Part shown: positions 26,599 to 36,915 of the stretch, piece after piece | How the letters are laid out: every line of letters starts with the position of its first letter | Position numbering within the stretch: the stretch's first letter is position 1 | Source of the DNA: a marine gamma proteobacterium HTCC2080 | GTDB taxonomy: Bacteria > Pseudomonadota > Gammaproteobacteria > Pseudomonadales > Halieaceae | NCBI GenBank assembly: GCA_000169115.1 | Contig: AAVV01000001.1 | Span: 124,001 to 188,000 of the forward strand | Length of the DNA stretch: 64,000 bases | Direction of reading: 5' to 3' | Translations under genes and position numbers: made by a program | Notes under the pieces: generated by a model | The model's database searches: none | What the model was told of the DNA's origin: nothing | Seen by the model: only the letters and a program-made list of their open reading frames with translations

Positions 26599-27320
26599 GC
26601 AACTTTCAAATTCTTAATAATGTTGATCACAAAGATCTGCGTATTGTGGAGGCGGTTGGTCCCGAGTTTGGTGATGTCATCCATAGCTGCCCTGCGTACA
26701 CCTTCGAGTTCAGGGATCTGCAGGTAGATTTTCCGATTTTATTGCAGGTAACTGAGCAGGATGGGCTCATACCCGTGGCGGTAATGGGGTTTGAGTCAGG
26801 TGAGAATCTGTTTGTAAATAACGCTCAATGGACTGCGCTAAGCCGGCCTGCTTTTATGCGCAAAGGGCCTTTTTTGATTGGTCAGCACCAATCTCAAGAG
26901 GGTGAAGAGGTGCGGTTGTTAAGCGTCGATATGGCGCATCCCCGAGTGTCCCATGGAACAGAAGGGGAGGCTGTTTTTCAGCCCCTAGGCGGAAGGACCC
27001 AGTACCTCGAGCAGCAAGCCGACTTGTTGGAGCAAATTCATGAAGGCGCGGGCCATACTCAGAGATTTACGCAGTGTCTCGCTGATCTAGATCTGGTGGA
27101 GTCCATTACCCTCGACATTAGTTTGCACGATGGCTCGAAAAATCAGTTGCTTGGTTTTTCTGCGATCAATGAAGATGCCGTAAGAGCTTTGTCGGCGGAA
27201 AGCCTCGAGCAGCTGTCGCAGCAAGGGTTTCTTATGCCTCTGTTTATGATGCTGGCGTCATTGTCGAACATGGGACGGCTGATTCAATTTAAACAAAAAG
27301 CTCGAGATGCCAATCAGTGA
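26595..27320 (+). CDS. SapC-family protein
   Basis: A 241-residue soluble protein resembling the SapC family (named after S-layer/peptide-resistance-associated genes) that often lies in TonB-receptor and halogenase loci of Caulobacter, Xanthomonas and marine bacteria. The segments VEAVGPEFGDVIHSCPAY and FPILLQVTEQDGLIPVAVMG fit the family in style. No catalytic residues can be named. ATG at 26595 overlaps the upstream stop, and its own stop overlaps the next start as GTGA, so three consecutive genes are tightly coupled. Confidence 0.75.
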   Translation: MSNFQILNNVDHKDLRIVEAVGPEFGDVIHSCPAYTFEFRDLQVDFPILLQVTEQDGLIPVAVMGFESGENLFVNNAQWTALSRPAFMRKGPFLIGQHQSQEGEEVRLLSVDMAHPRVSHGTEGEAVFQPLGGRTQYLEQQADLLEQIHEGAGHTQRFTQCLADLDLVESITLDISLHDGSKNQLLGFSAINEDAVRALSAESLEQLSQQGFLMPLFMMLASLSNMGRLIQFKQKARDANQ

Positions 27321-28336
27321 CAGATCAGGCGCCCAAGCATGTTGAAACCGTTGAGGGAATTTCCCCGGATGCGATTCCATCCTGGGTATTTGAGCGGGAA
27401 GAGCCTTTGGTATTACGTGGACTGGTAGCCGATTGGCCGGCGGTTCCTGAAGGTGATGGTGACCTGGAGCAGCTTGAGACCTACCTTTCCAAGTTTTGGA
27501 CAGCAAAGCCTGTCACTGCGTACGTGGCGCCCACTGAAGTGGCGGGTCGCTTTGGCTACAACGGAGCCTTCAACGGTTTTAACTTTCGCAATGGCAATGC
27601 CCCGTTGGAAGATATTTTGCAGCGCCTACGCGAGCAGGCAGATCCGGAAAACAAAGAGCCCTTGTCGATTTACGTTGGATCGACACCTGTTGCAGGTTGG
27701 CTGCCGGGCTTTGAAAAAGCGAACGTACTAAAAATTCCGGGTGATCCCTTGGTCAATTTTTGGCTTGGTAACCGCACGACGGTCTCAGCACATTACGATT
27801 TTCCTAGCAACATGGCCTGCGTGGTCTACGGGCGTCGCGAGTTTACGCTGTTTCCTACGGATCAAATCGGCAACCTTTATGTCGGCCCTCTCGACCGAAC
27901 TCCGTCGGGGCAGCCCATCAGTTTGGTTGATTTTGCTGCGCCTGATTTTGATAAATTCCCGCGCTTTCGCGATGCTATGGCGGCTTCTCAGCATTGTGAG
28001 TTGGGTCCGGGTGACGCTATTTTTATTCCAAGTATGTGGTGGCACCACGTCAAAGCGATGTCTGATTGTAATTTGCTGGTGAACTACTGGTGGCTCGATC
28101 ACGAACAGCACTTTGGTTCGCCATTTAACGCGTTGTTACATGGGGTGCTGTCTATCCGGAATTTGCCGGAGGCGCAACGTTTGGCCTGGCAGAAGCTGAT
28201 GAATTTCTATGTGTTTGAGTCAGGCTCAGAGGCCACTGGCCATATCCCAGAGCACGCCTTGGGTTGTCTCGGTGAAATGAATAAAATTGAGGCAGATCGC
28301 CTTCGCGAAGAATTACTCAACAGATTGAAGACATAG
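27317..28336 (+). CDS. JmjC/cupin_8-like Fe(II)/2-oxoglutarate-dependent oxygenase-type protein
   Basis: A 339-residue protein of the cupin_8 (JmjC-like) class. The metal-binding facial triad can be seen: H-Y-D in VSAHYDFPSN near residue 159 and the distal His in MWWHHVKAM near residue 245, with the C-terminal WWLDHE segment. These families hydroxylate proteins or small molecules using Fe(II), oxygen and 2-oxoglutarate. It is coupled to the SapC-like gene by a GTGA overlap. Such proteins often accompany halogenase-like genes in TonB loci; the substrate is unknown. Confidence 0.85.
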   Translation: MTDQAPKHVETVEGISPDAIPSWVFEREEPLVLRGLVADWPAVPEGDGDLEQLETYLSKFWTAKPVTAYVAPTEVAGRFGYNGAFNGFNFRNGNAPLEDILQRLREQADPENKEPLSIYVGSTPVAGWLPGFEKANVLKIPGDPLVNFWLGNRTTVSAHYDFPSNMACVVYGRREFTLFPTDQIGNLYVGPLDRTPSGQPISLVDFAAPDFDKFPRFRDAMAASQHCELGPGDAIFIPSMWWHHVKAMSDCNLLVNYWWLDHEQHFGSPFNALLHGVLSIRNLPEAQRLAWQKLMNFYVFESGSEATGHIPEHALGCLGEMNKIEADRLREELLNRLKT

Positions 28337-28367
28337 CTGCGCCCAGTAGGGACTTGGAGTCAGGTTA

Positions 28368-29852
28368 ATGGAGCATCAAAAAATCAAACATGTGGTCATA
28401 GCCGGCGGTGGCACCGCCGGTTGGATGGCCGCTGCTGCAGTAGCCAAGCTATTGGGTAAAACGGTCAAGGTTTCACTCGTAGAGTCCGAGGAAATTGGCA
28501 CGGTAGGGGTGGGAGAGGCAACGATCCCTACGTTACTCACCCTGCATGAATTGCTGAAAATTAAGGAGCAGGACTTTATCAGCGCCGTGGGTGGCACCTT
28601 TAAGTTGGGTATCTCCTTTGAAAATTGGCACGATGTGGGAAAAGACTACATCCATTCATTTGGTTACACCGGTAAAGATTGCTGGGCAGCAGGGTTTCAG
28701 CATTTTTGGCTCAAAGGAAAAGAGCTGGGAATAAGCAAAGACTTTGGTGAGTACTGCAATGAGTGGGCGGCTGCCAAGCAAAATCGATTTGCCGTTTTGC
28801 CTAATCAAAATCTGAACTACGCCTATCATTTCGATTCATCTCGGTATGCGACGTTCCTTCGGAAAATTGCCGAGGAGCATGGTGCTGTTCGTATTGAGGG
28901 TAAAATTGAAGCGGTACAGCAACATGAACAAACCGGTTTTATTACTGGGTTGCGTTTGGAGAGTGGTCAGCAGGTCGACGGCGATTTCTTCGTGGATTGT
29001 ACCGGGTTCAGAGGGTTACTGATCGAACAAACCCTACATGCCGGCTACGATGATTGGCAGCACTGGTTACCCTGCGACAGTGCCTTGGCGGTACAAACAG
29101 AAAATGTCCAACCGCCAATTCCTTACACGCGCTCAATAGCTCATGAGGCCGGATGGCAGTGGCGCATTCCACTTCAGCACCGCACTGGAAATGGCTTAGT
29201 TTATTGCAGTAAGTTTTGGTCTCGAGATGAGGCTGAGGCAAAATTGCGAGGGAATCTTGAGGGTGAGTTGGTTACCGACCCGAGGCCCATAAAATTTCAA
29301 ACAGGAACTCGGCGACGTCATTGGGTTAAGAACTGTGTGGCTGTCGGTTTGTCCAGTGGCTTTATGGAACCCTTGGAGTCAACTAGCATCCATCTCATTC
29401 AGCGCAGTATTGTGCGGTTCATGCAAATGTTTCCTTCGGATGGGGTGCGTCAGCCCGACATAGAAGAGTTCAATAATCAGATGAAGTTCGAGATTGAAAA
29501 TATCCGGGATTTCATCATTCTTCATTACCACGTCACTAATCGCACGGATACGCCCTTCTGGCGTCATTGCCGCACTATGGAAATTCCTGAGTCCCTCCAG
29601 CATCGTATCGATCTGTTCAAGGAGACAGGGCGTGTGTTCAAGGTGCCAACAGAGCTGTTTGGTGAGAACTCCTGGACACAGGTCATGCTGGGACAGGGCC
29701 TCAGCCCCGAACAGTACCATCCCATCGTTAACATGATGGATGAACAGGAATTACGTGACTTTCTTGGAGGAATCCACGGCTCGGTTGAGCGATTGGTAAG
29801 TCAGCTGCCGGAGCACCAGAGATTTATCGATCATTACTGCCGTGAGGCCTGA
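28368..29852 (+). CDS. Flavin-dependent tryptophan-halogenase-family protein (second copy)
   Basis: A 494-residue FAD-dependent protein with an intact halogenase signature: GGGTAGWM near residue 13, VGVGEATIP near 46, the catalytic-position Lys79 in GTFKLG, WQWRIP, and EPLESTS with the glutamate. It is only distantly similar to the first copy, so the pair is an old duplication or two separate subfamilies. All motifs needed for hypohalous acid formation are present, but carbohydrate-locus members have no proven substrate. It follows the cupin gene by 31 bases. Confidence 0.88.
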   Translation: MEHQKIKHVVIAGGGTAGWMAAAAVAKLLGKTVKVSLVESEEIGTVGVGEATIPTLLTLHELLKIKEQDFISAVGGTFKLGISFENWHDVGKDYIHSFGYTGKDCWAAGFQHFWLKGKELGISKDFGEYCNEWAAAKQNRFAVLPNQNLNYAYHFDSSRYATFLRKIAEEHGAVRIEGKIEAVQQHEQTGFITGLRLESGQQVDGDFFVDCTGFRGLLIEQTLHAGYDDWQHWLPCDSALAVQTENVQPPIPYTRSIAHEAGWQWRIPLQHRTGNGLVYCSKFWSRDEAEAKLRGNLEGELVTDPRPIKFQTGTRRRHWVKNCVAVGLSSGFMEPLESTSIHLIQRSIVRFMQMFPSDGVRQPDIEEFNNQMKFEIENIRDFIILHYHVTNRTDTPFWRHCRTMEIPESLQHRIDLFKETGRVFKVPTELFGENSWTQVMLGQGLSPEQYHPIVNMMDEQELRDFLGGIHGSVERLVSQLPEHQRFIDHYCREA

Positions 29853-29962
29853 GTTTATTCCCTTTGGGCTTACTTTTTTACCCTCTCATCGCATCTTGCT
29901 AGAACAAGCAGACGGCCCACAATAGCCTCGGTAGAGTCTTGTCTATTGAAGGATAAGTCCCA

Positions 29963-32464
29963 ATGCTAACGACTAGGAAGACTCGTATCATGAGATGTTC
30001 AAGCGCCCTGGCGATATTAACCCTAAGCCTTTCGTCTCTGGTACTGCTGCTTGGCTGCTCAAACGATCAGTCGCCACTATCGGCCAACAGTGAGGCCGAA
30101 CAAGCGGCAAAAGCATTGTTAGAGACGCTTTCCTTGGAGCAGAAGATCGGCCAAATGATTCAGGGAGAAATTGCACACGTTACCCCTGATGATCTCCGAA
30201 AATATGGCCTAGGCAGCGTTCTCAATGGGGGCGGATCTTTTCCCGGTGGTGAGAAGGGCGCGTCTATCGAGGACTGGCTGACCCTCGCAGATGATTATTA
30301 CCAGGCTTCCATCGATACGAGTCAGGGCAGCGCAGGGATTCCTGTTATCTGGGGCACCGATGCTGTTCACGGGCACAATAATGTCATTGGAGCCACGCTG
30401 TTTCCCCACAATATTGGGCTGGGTGCCGCTGGCGATCCCGCGTTAGTGGCGGCGATTAGTGGCGCTACTGCAAGGGAAGTGAAAGCTACCGGCATCGATT
30501 GGATTTTTGCGCCTACCGTGGCCGTTGCACAAGATTATCGTTGGGGCCGCACTTATGAGTCCTATAGCTCAGATCCTCAAGTGGTGTCTTCTTATGCGGG
30601 TGGTATGGTTGAGGCGATGCAGGCGGAGGGCATTGTTGCCACGACCAAGCATTTTGTCGGTGACGGAGGAACTTTTTCGGGTGTTGACCGAGGTGATACC
30701 CGGTTGCCCCTGAACGTATTAATTGAAGAGCATGGTGCGGGCTATAAACCGGCGATTGCTGCAGGTGTACAAACTGTTATGGCGTCTTTTAACAGCTGGA
30801 ATGGCGAAAAGGTGCATGGCAATAAGCAGCTGTTAACCGATGTACTGCGTGGTGACCTCGGGTTTGGCGGATTCGTCGTTAGTGATTGGAATGGGATTGG
30901 CGAGATTGAGGGCTGCGCTGATGACAATTGTCCACAAGCGATTAACGCCGGTATTGATATGGTCATGGTGCCTGAAGACTGGCTGTCCGCATTGGAGAAC
31001 CTGGTAGCCCAGGTTCAATCAGGTGAGATTTCAGAGGCCAGGATCGACGAAGCTGTACTGCGCATTTTAAAGGTGAAGTTTGAGTCAGGTCTCATGCAGC
31101 GGGGCCTGCCGTCGACGCAAGGGCGTCCTCTACGGTCGCAGGTGGGAAGTCAAGAGCATCGTGACTTGGCGCGAGATGCTGTACGTCGATCACTGGTACT
31201 CCTCAAAAACGACGACCAAATGCTGCCACTCGATCCCGCCGGACATTACTTAGTGGTGGGCGAGGGTGCTGACAACATTGGTATGCAGTCGGGCGGCTGG
31301 ACAATCAGCTGGCAAGGCACCGGCAATGCTAATTCTGACTTTCCAACGGGTACCTCACTGTTGGATGGCTTCGCGGAGCAAGTCGCCAAGGCTGGTGGCA
31401 AGGTCTACCACGGTGAACCTGTGCCGGAGGGGATTGAGGTTGACGCGGTTATTGCTGTTTACGGCGAGACACCCTACGCAGAAACCCAGGGCGACATCAC
31501 TTCATTGGCGTGGCAACAACCAAATTTTGAGGATCTTGCGCTGCTCAACCAGTACCAAGATCTGCCTATTGTTTCGGTTTTTCTATCGGGTAGGCCACTT
31601 TGGGTGAATCGTGAGATCAATGCATCCACTGCGTTTGTTGCTGCTTGGTTACCCGGCAGTGAGGGCGCAGGGGTTGCTGATGTTTTATTTCGAAATTCAG
31701 ACGGCTCTGTGCAACACGAATTTGAAGGCCGACTTCCTATGGCTTGGCCGAGTGCCGATATCAACGGCAGCGATAGAGATTTGGCCGTTGTTGATGAGGC
31801 ATTCGCCAGGGGATACGGTCTAACTTCCAGTGCGTCTCAACATCTTGCGTTCCTTAATGAAGAGCCCAGGGGAAAGCCCCTATCTCTTGACCGTCCAGTG
31901 TTTGCCGGTGGTGCACGGGGTCAGTGGCGGCTGTACTTGGGCAACAGGCTAGATTGGGCAATTGCGAGCGGCCCCCGTGGCGGAACCACAAAAGATAATC
32001 AATTGTCTGTGTCTGTCATTGATCGCCGTATGCAAGAAGATGCTAGACGAGTGGAGTGGACCGGCGATGGCAAGCGTTCCAGTCAGGTTTACTTTCGCGC
32101 CGACGTTCCCATTAATATTGAGAGCATGAGTGCAACCGGTGGAGCGGTTGTCATGGATATTCGGTTGATTCAAAAGCCTGTTGAGCAGGTGAAAATGCGA
32201 ATGGATTGCACCTGGCCCTGCAACGGCGAGCTTGATATCACACAACACCTGAGAAGCTTGGAAACAGATGTTTGGCATCGGTTAGCTATTTCATTGGCTT
32301 GCTTCGAAGCTGTTGGTACTAATATGGGTGCTGTAGATGTACCGTTCCTTATCAGCACGCCGGGCGTCTTCACAATGGACCTAGCAGAGGTAACTCTGGT
32401 CGAAGAGGTGTCGGGCGCAAATTTGTTGAACTGCCCCACGCAAGAAGTGGCCAGTCTTAAGTAG
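29963..32464 (+). CDS. GH3 family beta-glucosidase / exo-beta-glucanase lipoprotein
   Basis: An 833-residue enzyme that would release glucose from beta-1,3/1,4-glucan oligosaccharides. The N-terminus is a lipoprotein signal with lipobox LLGC (Cys32). The GH3 N-terminal barrel has HNNVIGATLFPHNIGLGA and the nucleophile aspartate in VVSDWNG near residue 311; the second GH3 domain has LVLLKND near residue 413. A further C-terminal beta domain of roughly 200 residues follows, as in marine ExoP-type exo-glucanases. AAGGATAAG precedes the ATG. With the GH16 enzyme it gives a complete endo/exo set for laminarin-like glucan. Confidence 0.93.
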   Translation: MLTTRKTRIMRCSSALAILTLSLSSLVLLLGCSNDQSPLSANSEAEQAAKALLETLSLEQKIGQMIQGEIAHVTPDDLRKYGLGSVLNGGGSFPGGEKGASIEDWLTLADDYYQASIDTSQGSAGIPVIWGTDAVHGHNNVIGATLFPHNIGLGAAGDPALVAAISGATAREVKATGIDWIFAPTVAVAQDYRWGRTYESYSSDPQVVSSYAGGMVEAMQAEGIVATTKHFVGDGGTFSGVDRGDTRLPLNVLIEEHGAGYKPAIAAGVQTVMASFNSWNGEKVHGNKQLLTDVLRGDLGFGGFVVSDWNGIGEIEGCADDNCPQAINAGIDMVMVPEDWLSALENLVAQVQSGEISEARIDEAVLRILKVKFESGLMQRGLPSTQGRPLRSQVGSQEHRDLARDAVRRSLVLLKNDDQMLPLDPAGHYLVVGEGADNIGMQSGGWTISWQGTGNANSDFPTGTSLLDGFAEQVAKAGGKVYHGEPVPEGIEVDAVIAVYGETPYAETQGDITSLAWQQPNFEDLALLNQYQDLPIVSVFLSGRPLWVNREINASTAFVAAWLPGSEGAGVADVLFRNSDGSVQHEFEGRLPMAWPSADINGSDRDLAVVDEAFARGYGLTSSASQHLAFLNEEPRGKPLSLDRPVFAGGARGQWRLYLGNRLDWAIASGPRGGTTKDNQLSVSVIDRRMQEDARRVEWTGDGKRSSQVYFRADVPINIESMSATGGAVVMDIRLIQKPVEQVKMRMDCTWPCNGELDITQHLRSLETDVWHRLAISLACFEAVGTNMGAVDVPFLISTPGVFTMDLAEVTLVEEVSGANLLNCPTQEVASLK

Positions 32465-32479
32465 AGCGGACGTAAAGCT

Positions 32480-34039
32480 ATGTTGTCATCACTCGATATC
32501 ACCATTGTTGCAATTTACGCCATCGCTTTGTTTGGTTTGGCCCAGTGGGTCTCTCGTGAAAAACCCGGACACGAAAAGGATGCGTCAGATTATTTTCTTG
32601 CCGGTAAGTCTTTGCCCTGGTGGGCAATAGGCGCGTCGCTCATTGCTGCCAATATTTCTGCTGAACAGATCATTGGCATGTCGGGGTCTGGTTACGCCAT
32701 TGGGCTGGCAATTGCGTCTTACGAGTGGATGGCCGCCATTACGTTAATTCTTGTGGGCAAGTTTTTACTGCCTGTATTTTTGAAAACGGGCATTTACACC
32801 ATGCCCCAGTTTCTGGAGCAGCGCTATGACCATCGCGTACGAACGGTGATGGCTAGCTTTTGGTTGGGCGTTTATGTCTTTGTAAACTTAACCTCTATCT
32901 TATGGTTGGGAGCTCTTGCCATTAATACCGTGGCAGGTGTCGACCTGACATTGGGTCTGGTGTTGTTAGGACTCTTTGCGGTGTCGTATTCACTGTATGG
33001 TGGGCTCAAGGCCGTTGCACTGACCGATATTGTACAAGTGGTGCTTTTGGTGGCCGGTGGTCTCATGATTGCGGCCATTCTCTTGGAGAAAGTATCCGGG
33101 GGCACCGGCGTGCTCAATGGGTTTGTCACGCTGATGGATACCGTGCCGGACCGGTTTGACATGATACTGGCGAAAGATCATCCGCATTACATGAGCTTGC
33201 CAGGGATCTCGGTCTTGATTGGCGGTATGTGGGTTATGAATGTGTCATATTGGGGCTTCAATCAATACATTATTCAGCGTGCGCTTGCGGCAAAAAGTGT
33301 GAGTGAGGCTCAGAAGGGCATTGCGTTCGCGGCTTTTCTCAAGCTACTTATGCCCCTCATCGTGGTTTTGCCCGGTATCGCTATGTTTGCATTGAATGCT
33401 GATTTGGCCACTCCTGATCAAGCGTATCCATCGGCCATGGCCTTGCTACCTACGGGCATAAAAGGACTGGTCTTTGCTGCCCTTCTTGCGGCAATTGTCT
33501 CGTCACTGGCGTCAATGTGTAACAGCATTTCAACAATTTTCACCGTCGATCTCCTTCCTTCTATGGTCTCTAAGGATTGGCTGGATCGTAATCTTGTCTT
33601 CAGTGGACGCCTCACTGCGCTGGTGGCAATGGCCATCGCGATGGCAGCTGCACAACCACTACTGGGCAATTTCGATCAGGCGTTTCAATACATTCAGGAG
33701 TTCACAGGATTTTTTACTCCCGGCATCGTCGCAATATTTTTGCTGGGTATGTTCTGGAGTAAAACAACAGCAACGGGTGCGTTATTGGCTGCCGTCGGAT
33801 CGGCAGTATTGTCTTTGGGTATGAAGCTGCTTTTACCCATGCTGCCGTTTATTGATCGAGTCGGGCTTGTTTTCTTGCTATGCGTAGGCATTGCTTTGCT
33901 CTGGTCTCTGGCAAGACCTCAACCGCAACCTGGATACATCGAGCCTTCGGGCGTGAGCTTTTCCACATCAACTGGCTTTAACGCCGCAGCGATTGTTGTG
34001 ATTTGCATACTGGCGTTTTTCTATACCACCTGGTGGTAA
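32480..34039 (+). CDS. Sodium:solute symporter (SSS/SLC5 family), probable sugar transporter
   Basis: A 519-residue inner-membrane protein with about 14 hydrophobic segments. Family hallmarks include DYFLAGKSLPWWAIGASLIAA and YSLYGGLKAVALTDIVQV, similar to the SglT/vSGLT group. Its place between GH3 and GH16 genes suggests sodium-driven uptake of glucose or short glucan oligomers released by those enzymes. It starts 15 bases after the GH3 gene. Confidence 0.92.
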   Translation: MLSSLDITIVAIYAIALFGLAQWVSREKPGHEKDASDYFLAGKSLPWWAIGASLIAANISAEQIIGMSGSGYAIGLAIASYEWMAAITLILVGKFLLPVFLKTGIYTMPQFLEQRYDHRVRTVMASFWLGVYVFVNLTSILWLGALAINTVAGVDLTLGLVLLGLFAVSYSLYGGLKAVALTDIVQVVLLVAGGLMIAAILLEKVSGGTGVLNGFVTLMDTVPDRFDMILAKDHPHYMSLPGISVLIGGMWVMNVSYWGFNQYIIQRALAAKSVSEAQKGIAFAAFLKLLMPLIVVLPGIAMFALNADLATPDQAYPSAMALLPTGIKGLVFAALLAAIVSSLASMCNSISTIFTVDLLPSMVSKDWLDRNLVFSGRLTALVAMAIAMAAAQPLLGNFDQAFQYIQEFTGFFTPGIVAIFLLGMFWSKTTATGALLAAVGSAVLSLGMKLLLPMLPFIDRVGLVFLLCVGIALLWSLARPQPQPGYIEPSGVSFSTSTGFNAAAIVVICILAFFYTTWW

Positions 34040-34058
34040 TTTGCCGAGTTAGCCCAAT

Positions 34059-34853
34059 ATGATCACGAGACTTATTTTTATTTTCGTGGCGCTGAGTGTA
34101 GGCCAGAACGCAGCGGCTGAACCCGTGCAGTGTGAAGCAACGCTGATCGAAAATTTCGACAGCCAATTGGATTCCAATATTTGGCGCATTGTTGAAGGTG
34201 ACGGCTGTGATGTAGATTTATGCGGCTGGGGTAATAATGAGGTTCAGCATTATTCCACGCAGGCTGTCAGGGTTGTAGACGGCGCACTGTCGATTACGGT
34301 TGCTGAAACAGAGGGTCATATCACGTCCGGTAAGCTGGTTAGTGATGAACTCTTCCGTCAACACTATGGTCGCTTCGAGGCGCGAATTAAGCTGCCCGCC
34401 GGGCGGGGATTGTGGCCCGCATTTTGGATGATGCCCCAGAGCGATAGCCCATGGCCCCTCGCCGGGGAAATCGACATTATGGAATGGACGGGCAATGAGC
34501 CCAATCGCCTCATAGGTGCTGCCCATTTTGGACCCTTGCCGCCCAATAATGTGCACTATAGTGAAACGTTGCGGCTGCCAACCCCCTGGAATGAAGATTG
34601 GCATGAGTTCGCGGTAGAGTGGGCCCCTGGCCGCATTCAATGGGAAGTTGATGGGCGCATTCATAGCACAATGACTCCTGACAATATTTTCCCCCATCCA
34701 TGGGTCTTTGATCGTTTCCCGTTTTATCTAATACTCAATGTGGCTGTTGGCGGCACTTTGGGAGGCGAAGTTTATCTTGAGGATTTACCAGCGACCATGC
34801 TGGTTGACTGGGTTAAGGTTTACCCCCTTAGCTGCGTCCGTGAGAACGGCTGA
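34059..34853 (+). CDS. GH16 endo-beta-1,3-glucanase (laminarinase type)
   Basis: A 264-residue secreted enzyme with a signal peptide ending near AAAEP. The GH16 catalytic motif is intact as GEIDIMEW near residue 130 (nucleophile Glu, helper Asp, acid/base Glu). The extra Met gives the ExDxxE form typical of laminarinases rather than the ExDxE form of lichenases. The surroundings (YGRFEARIKLPAGRGLWPAFWMMP, LILNVAVGGTLGG) are characteristic. It would cut polymeric beta-1,3-glucan outside the cell or in the periplasm, feeding the TonB receptor and GH3. Last gene of the locus. Confidence 0.95.
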   Translation: MITRLIFIFVALSVGQNAAAEPVQCEATLIENFDSQLDSNIWRIVEGDGCDVDLCGWGNNEVQHYSTQAVRVVDGALSITVAETEGHITSGKLVSDELFRQHYGRFEARIKLPAGRGLWPAFWMMPQSDSPWPLAGEIDIMEWTGNEPNRLIGAAHFGPLPPNNVHYSETLRLPTPWNEDWHEFAVEWAPGRIQWEVDGRIHSTMTPDNIFPHPWVFDRFPFYLILNVAVGGTLGGEVYLEDLPATMLVDWVKVYPLSCVRENG

Positions 34854-35139
34854 GGCTCGCGCTCGCTGTTAGCGCTCTGGGCATCGTAGAGTTTTTGATA
34901 CAAGAGCCGTATGAGTGTGAGCAGGCAGCTTTTAACTTTGCCGCAGCGACATCATCAAAGGTACTCCTTCTCATTCTATTTCTTGCCACTTATGGGGTGC
35001 CTTAGGATGAGCTAGAATAGGTTCCGGGTGCGAGGGGCTTTACCTACACATCACCTCCAGAGATGAGCTTTTCGTCCCAAAATTATTTAATGGTCGTTCT
35101 CGGCGCCCACTATTTTTCTGTCAAATCAGGATACTAACC

Positions 35140-36438
35140 ATGAATCAAGCGGCATCTCAGCCTTCGAACTTTCTGGATGATGACGTACAGTCCATCCAGG
35201 CTTTTGATCCAGACCTTTGGAAGGCTATGCGTTCAGAGGCGCAGCGCCAGGAGGACCACGTCGAGCTGATTGCGTCAGAGAATTACGCTAGCCCCCGTGT
35301 GCTCGAGGCGCAGGGTTCGGTTTTGACCAACAAATACGCAGAAGGCTACCCGGGCAAACGTTACTACGGTGGGTGCGAGTTTGTTGACGTAGCAGAGGAT
35401 TTGGCGATTGAACGGGCTAAAACGCTCTTTGGCGCTGCCTATGCCAATGTTCAACCGCATTCAGGATCGAGTGCCAATATTGCGGTGTATCACGCCTTGC
35501 TTGAGCCCGGCGACACTGTAATGGGAATGAGCTTGGCCGACGGTGGCCACCTCACCCATGGCGCATCGGTCAACTTCTCCGGAAAAATTTATAACGCGGT
35601 GCAATATGGCATTAATCACGATACGGGTCTCATTGATTACGATGCCCTGATGGAATTGGCCAAGGCTCACAAGCCGAAACTCATTATTGGTGGTTTCTCG
35701 GCTTACAGTCGCATTATGGACTGGTCTAAGTTCCGTGAAATTGCAGACACCGTAGGGGCTTGGCTGCTGGTTGATATGGCTCATGTTGCGGGTCTTGTTG
35801 CGGCAGGAGTTTACCCGTCACCCATGCCTTATGCTGACGTCGTGACGTCAACGACGCATAAAACTCTCCGTGGGCCTCGCAGCGGAATTATTTTAGCGAA
35901 GGACGACGAGGCACTGCACAAAAAATTGAACAGCGCGGTTTTTCCAGGTGCTCAGGGTGGCCCGCTAATGCATGTGATCGCTGCTAAGGCGGTAGCTTTC
36001 AAGGAGGCAATGGAGCCTGATTTTGCTGACTATCAGCGTCAGGTGGTTAAGAACGCCCAGGCAATGGCAGCTACCTTCATTGAGCGTGGGCACAAGATTG
36101 TGTCTGGTGGTACCGACAATCACCTCATGTTGCTGGATTTGATCGGCAAGTCTTACACCGGTAAAGATGCCGATGCGGCTCTGGGTGACGCTTACATCAC
36201 TGTGAATAAAAATGCGGTTCCCAATGATCCACGCTCGCCTTTTGTAACCTCTGGCTTACGTTTGGGAACCCCGGCCATCACAACCCGCGGTTTTTCTGAG
36301 GCTGACACAGCCACGTTGACGCATTGGATTTGTGACGTTTTGGCTGCGCTTGAAACTGGCACTGGGGATAAGGTGATCCCTGAGGTTCGCCAGAAGGTGT
36401 TAGAGGTTTGTGGTCGTTTACCCGTGTACCGACGTTAG
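35140..36438 (+). CDS. glyA: Serine hydroxymethyltransferase
   Basis: PLP enzyme interconverting serine and glycine with tetrahydrofolate. The sequence is canonical: [49 protein letters not shown], and the PLP lysine in [12 protein letters not shown] near residue 242. 432 residues is close to the usual length. CAGGATACT precedes the ATG. The 286 bases upstream hold no visible gene and no recognisable glycine riboswitch. Confidence 0.98.
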   Translation: MNQAASQPSNFLDDDVQSIQAFDPDLWKAMRSEAQRQEDHVELIASENYASPRVLEAQGSVLTNKYAEGYPGKRYYGGCEFVDVAEDLAIERAKTLFGAAYANVQPHSGSSANIAVYHALLEPGDTVMGMSLADGGHLTHGASVNFSGKIYNAVQYGINHDTGLIDYDALMELAKAHKPKLIIGGFSAYSRIMDWSKFREIADTVGAWLLVDMAHVAGLVAAGVYPSPMPYADVVTSTTHKTLRGPRSGIILAKDDEALHKKLNSAVFPGAQGGPLMHVIAAKAVAFKEAMEPDFADYQRQVVKNAQAMAATFIERGHKIVSGGTDNHLMLLDLIGKSYTGKDADAALGDAYITVNKNAVPNDPRSPFVTSGLRLGTPAITTRGFSEADTATLTHWICDVLAALETGTGDKVIPEVRQKVLEVCGRLPVYRR

Positions 36439-36447
36439 AGGTCTGCA

Positions 36448-36915
36448 ATGCAGTGCCCTTTTTGCACAATCGATGAAACTAAGGTGATTGATTCTCGCCT
36501 CGTTGCTGATGGTGGCCAGGTTCGCCGGCGGCGCGAGTGCCTTGGGTGCAAAGAGCGCTTTACCACCTACGAGCTTGCCGAATTGGTAATGCCGCGCATT
36601 ATCAAGCAAAACGGTAGTCGCGAGCCTTTTGATGAGCAGAAGCTTCGCGGTGGTTTTCTGCGTGCGTTGGAGAAACGTCCGGTATCGGTTGAAGAGATCG
36701 AAAAATGGATAACGCAGATCAAGCATCAACTGCGTGCTACGGGCGAACGCGAGCTACCGTCAGACGATGTGGGCAGTCATGTGATGGAGGCCCTTAAAGC
36801 TATGGATCAAGTGGCTTACGTGCGTTTCGCCTCGGTGTATCGGAGTTTCCAAGATCTTTCCGAATTTAGGGATGCCATTGAGAGTCTGGAGGCGGAACCC
36901 CCCGCAGAAACTTGA
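36448..36915 (+). CDS. nrdR: Ribonucleotide reductase repressor NrdR
   Basis: Zinc-ribbon/ATP-cone regulator that represses ribonucleotide reductase genes according to dATP/ATP. The zinc ribbon is complete (CPFC...CLGC), followed by the basic RRRREC segment and an ATP-cone domain ([19 protein letters not shown]). 155 residues is standard. Its place between glyA and the riboflavin operon is typical. The stop overlaps the ribD TTG start. Confidence 0.97.
   Translation: MQCPFCTIDETKVIDSRLVADGGQVRRRRECLGCKERFTTYELAELVMPRIIKQNGSREPFDEQKLRGGFLRALEKRPVSVEEIEKWITQIKHQLRATGERELPSDDVGSHVMEALKAMDQVAYVRFASVYRSFQDLSEFRDAIESLEAEPPAET

Noticed and set aside
25027-29852. Halogenated-antibiotic gene cluster
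   Set aside because: The halogenase-like genes are embedded in a glycan locus with a TonB receptor, GH3, GH16 and a transporter, and no scaffold-building enzymes are nearby.
34854-35139. Glycine riboswitch before glyA
   Set aside because: The 286-base leader lacks recognisable glycine aptamer elements.
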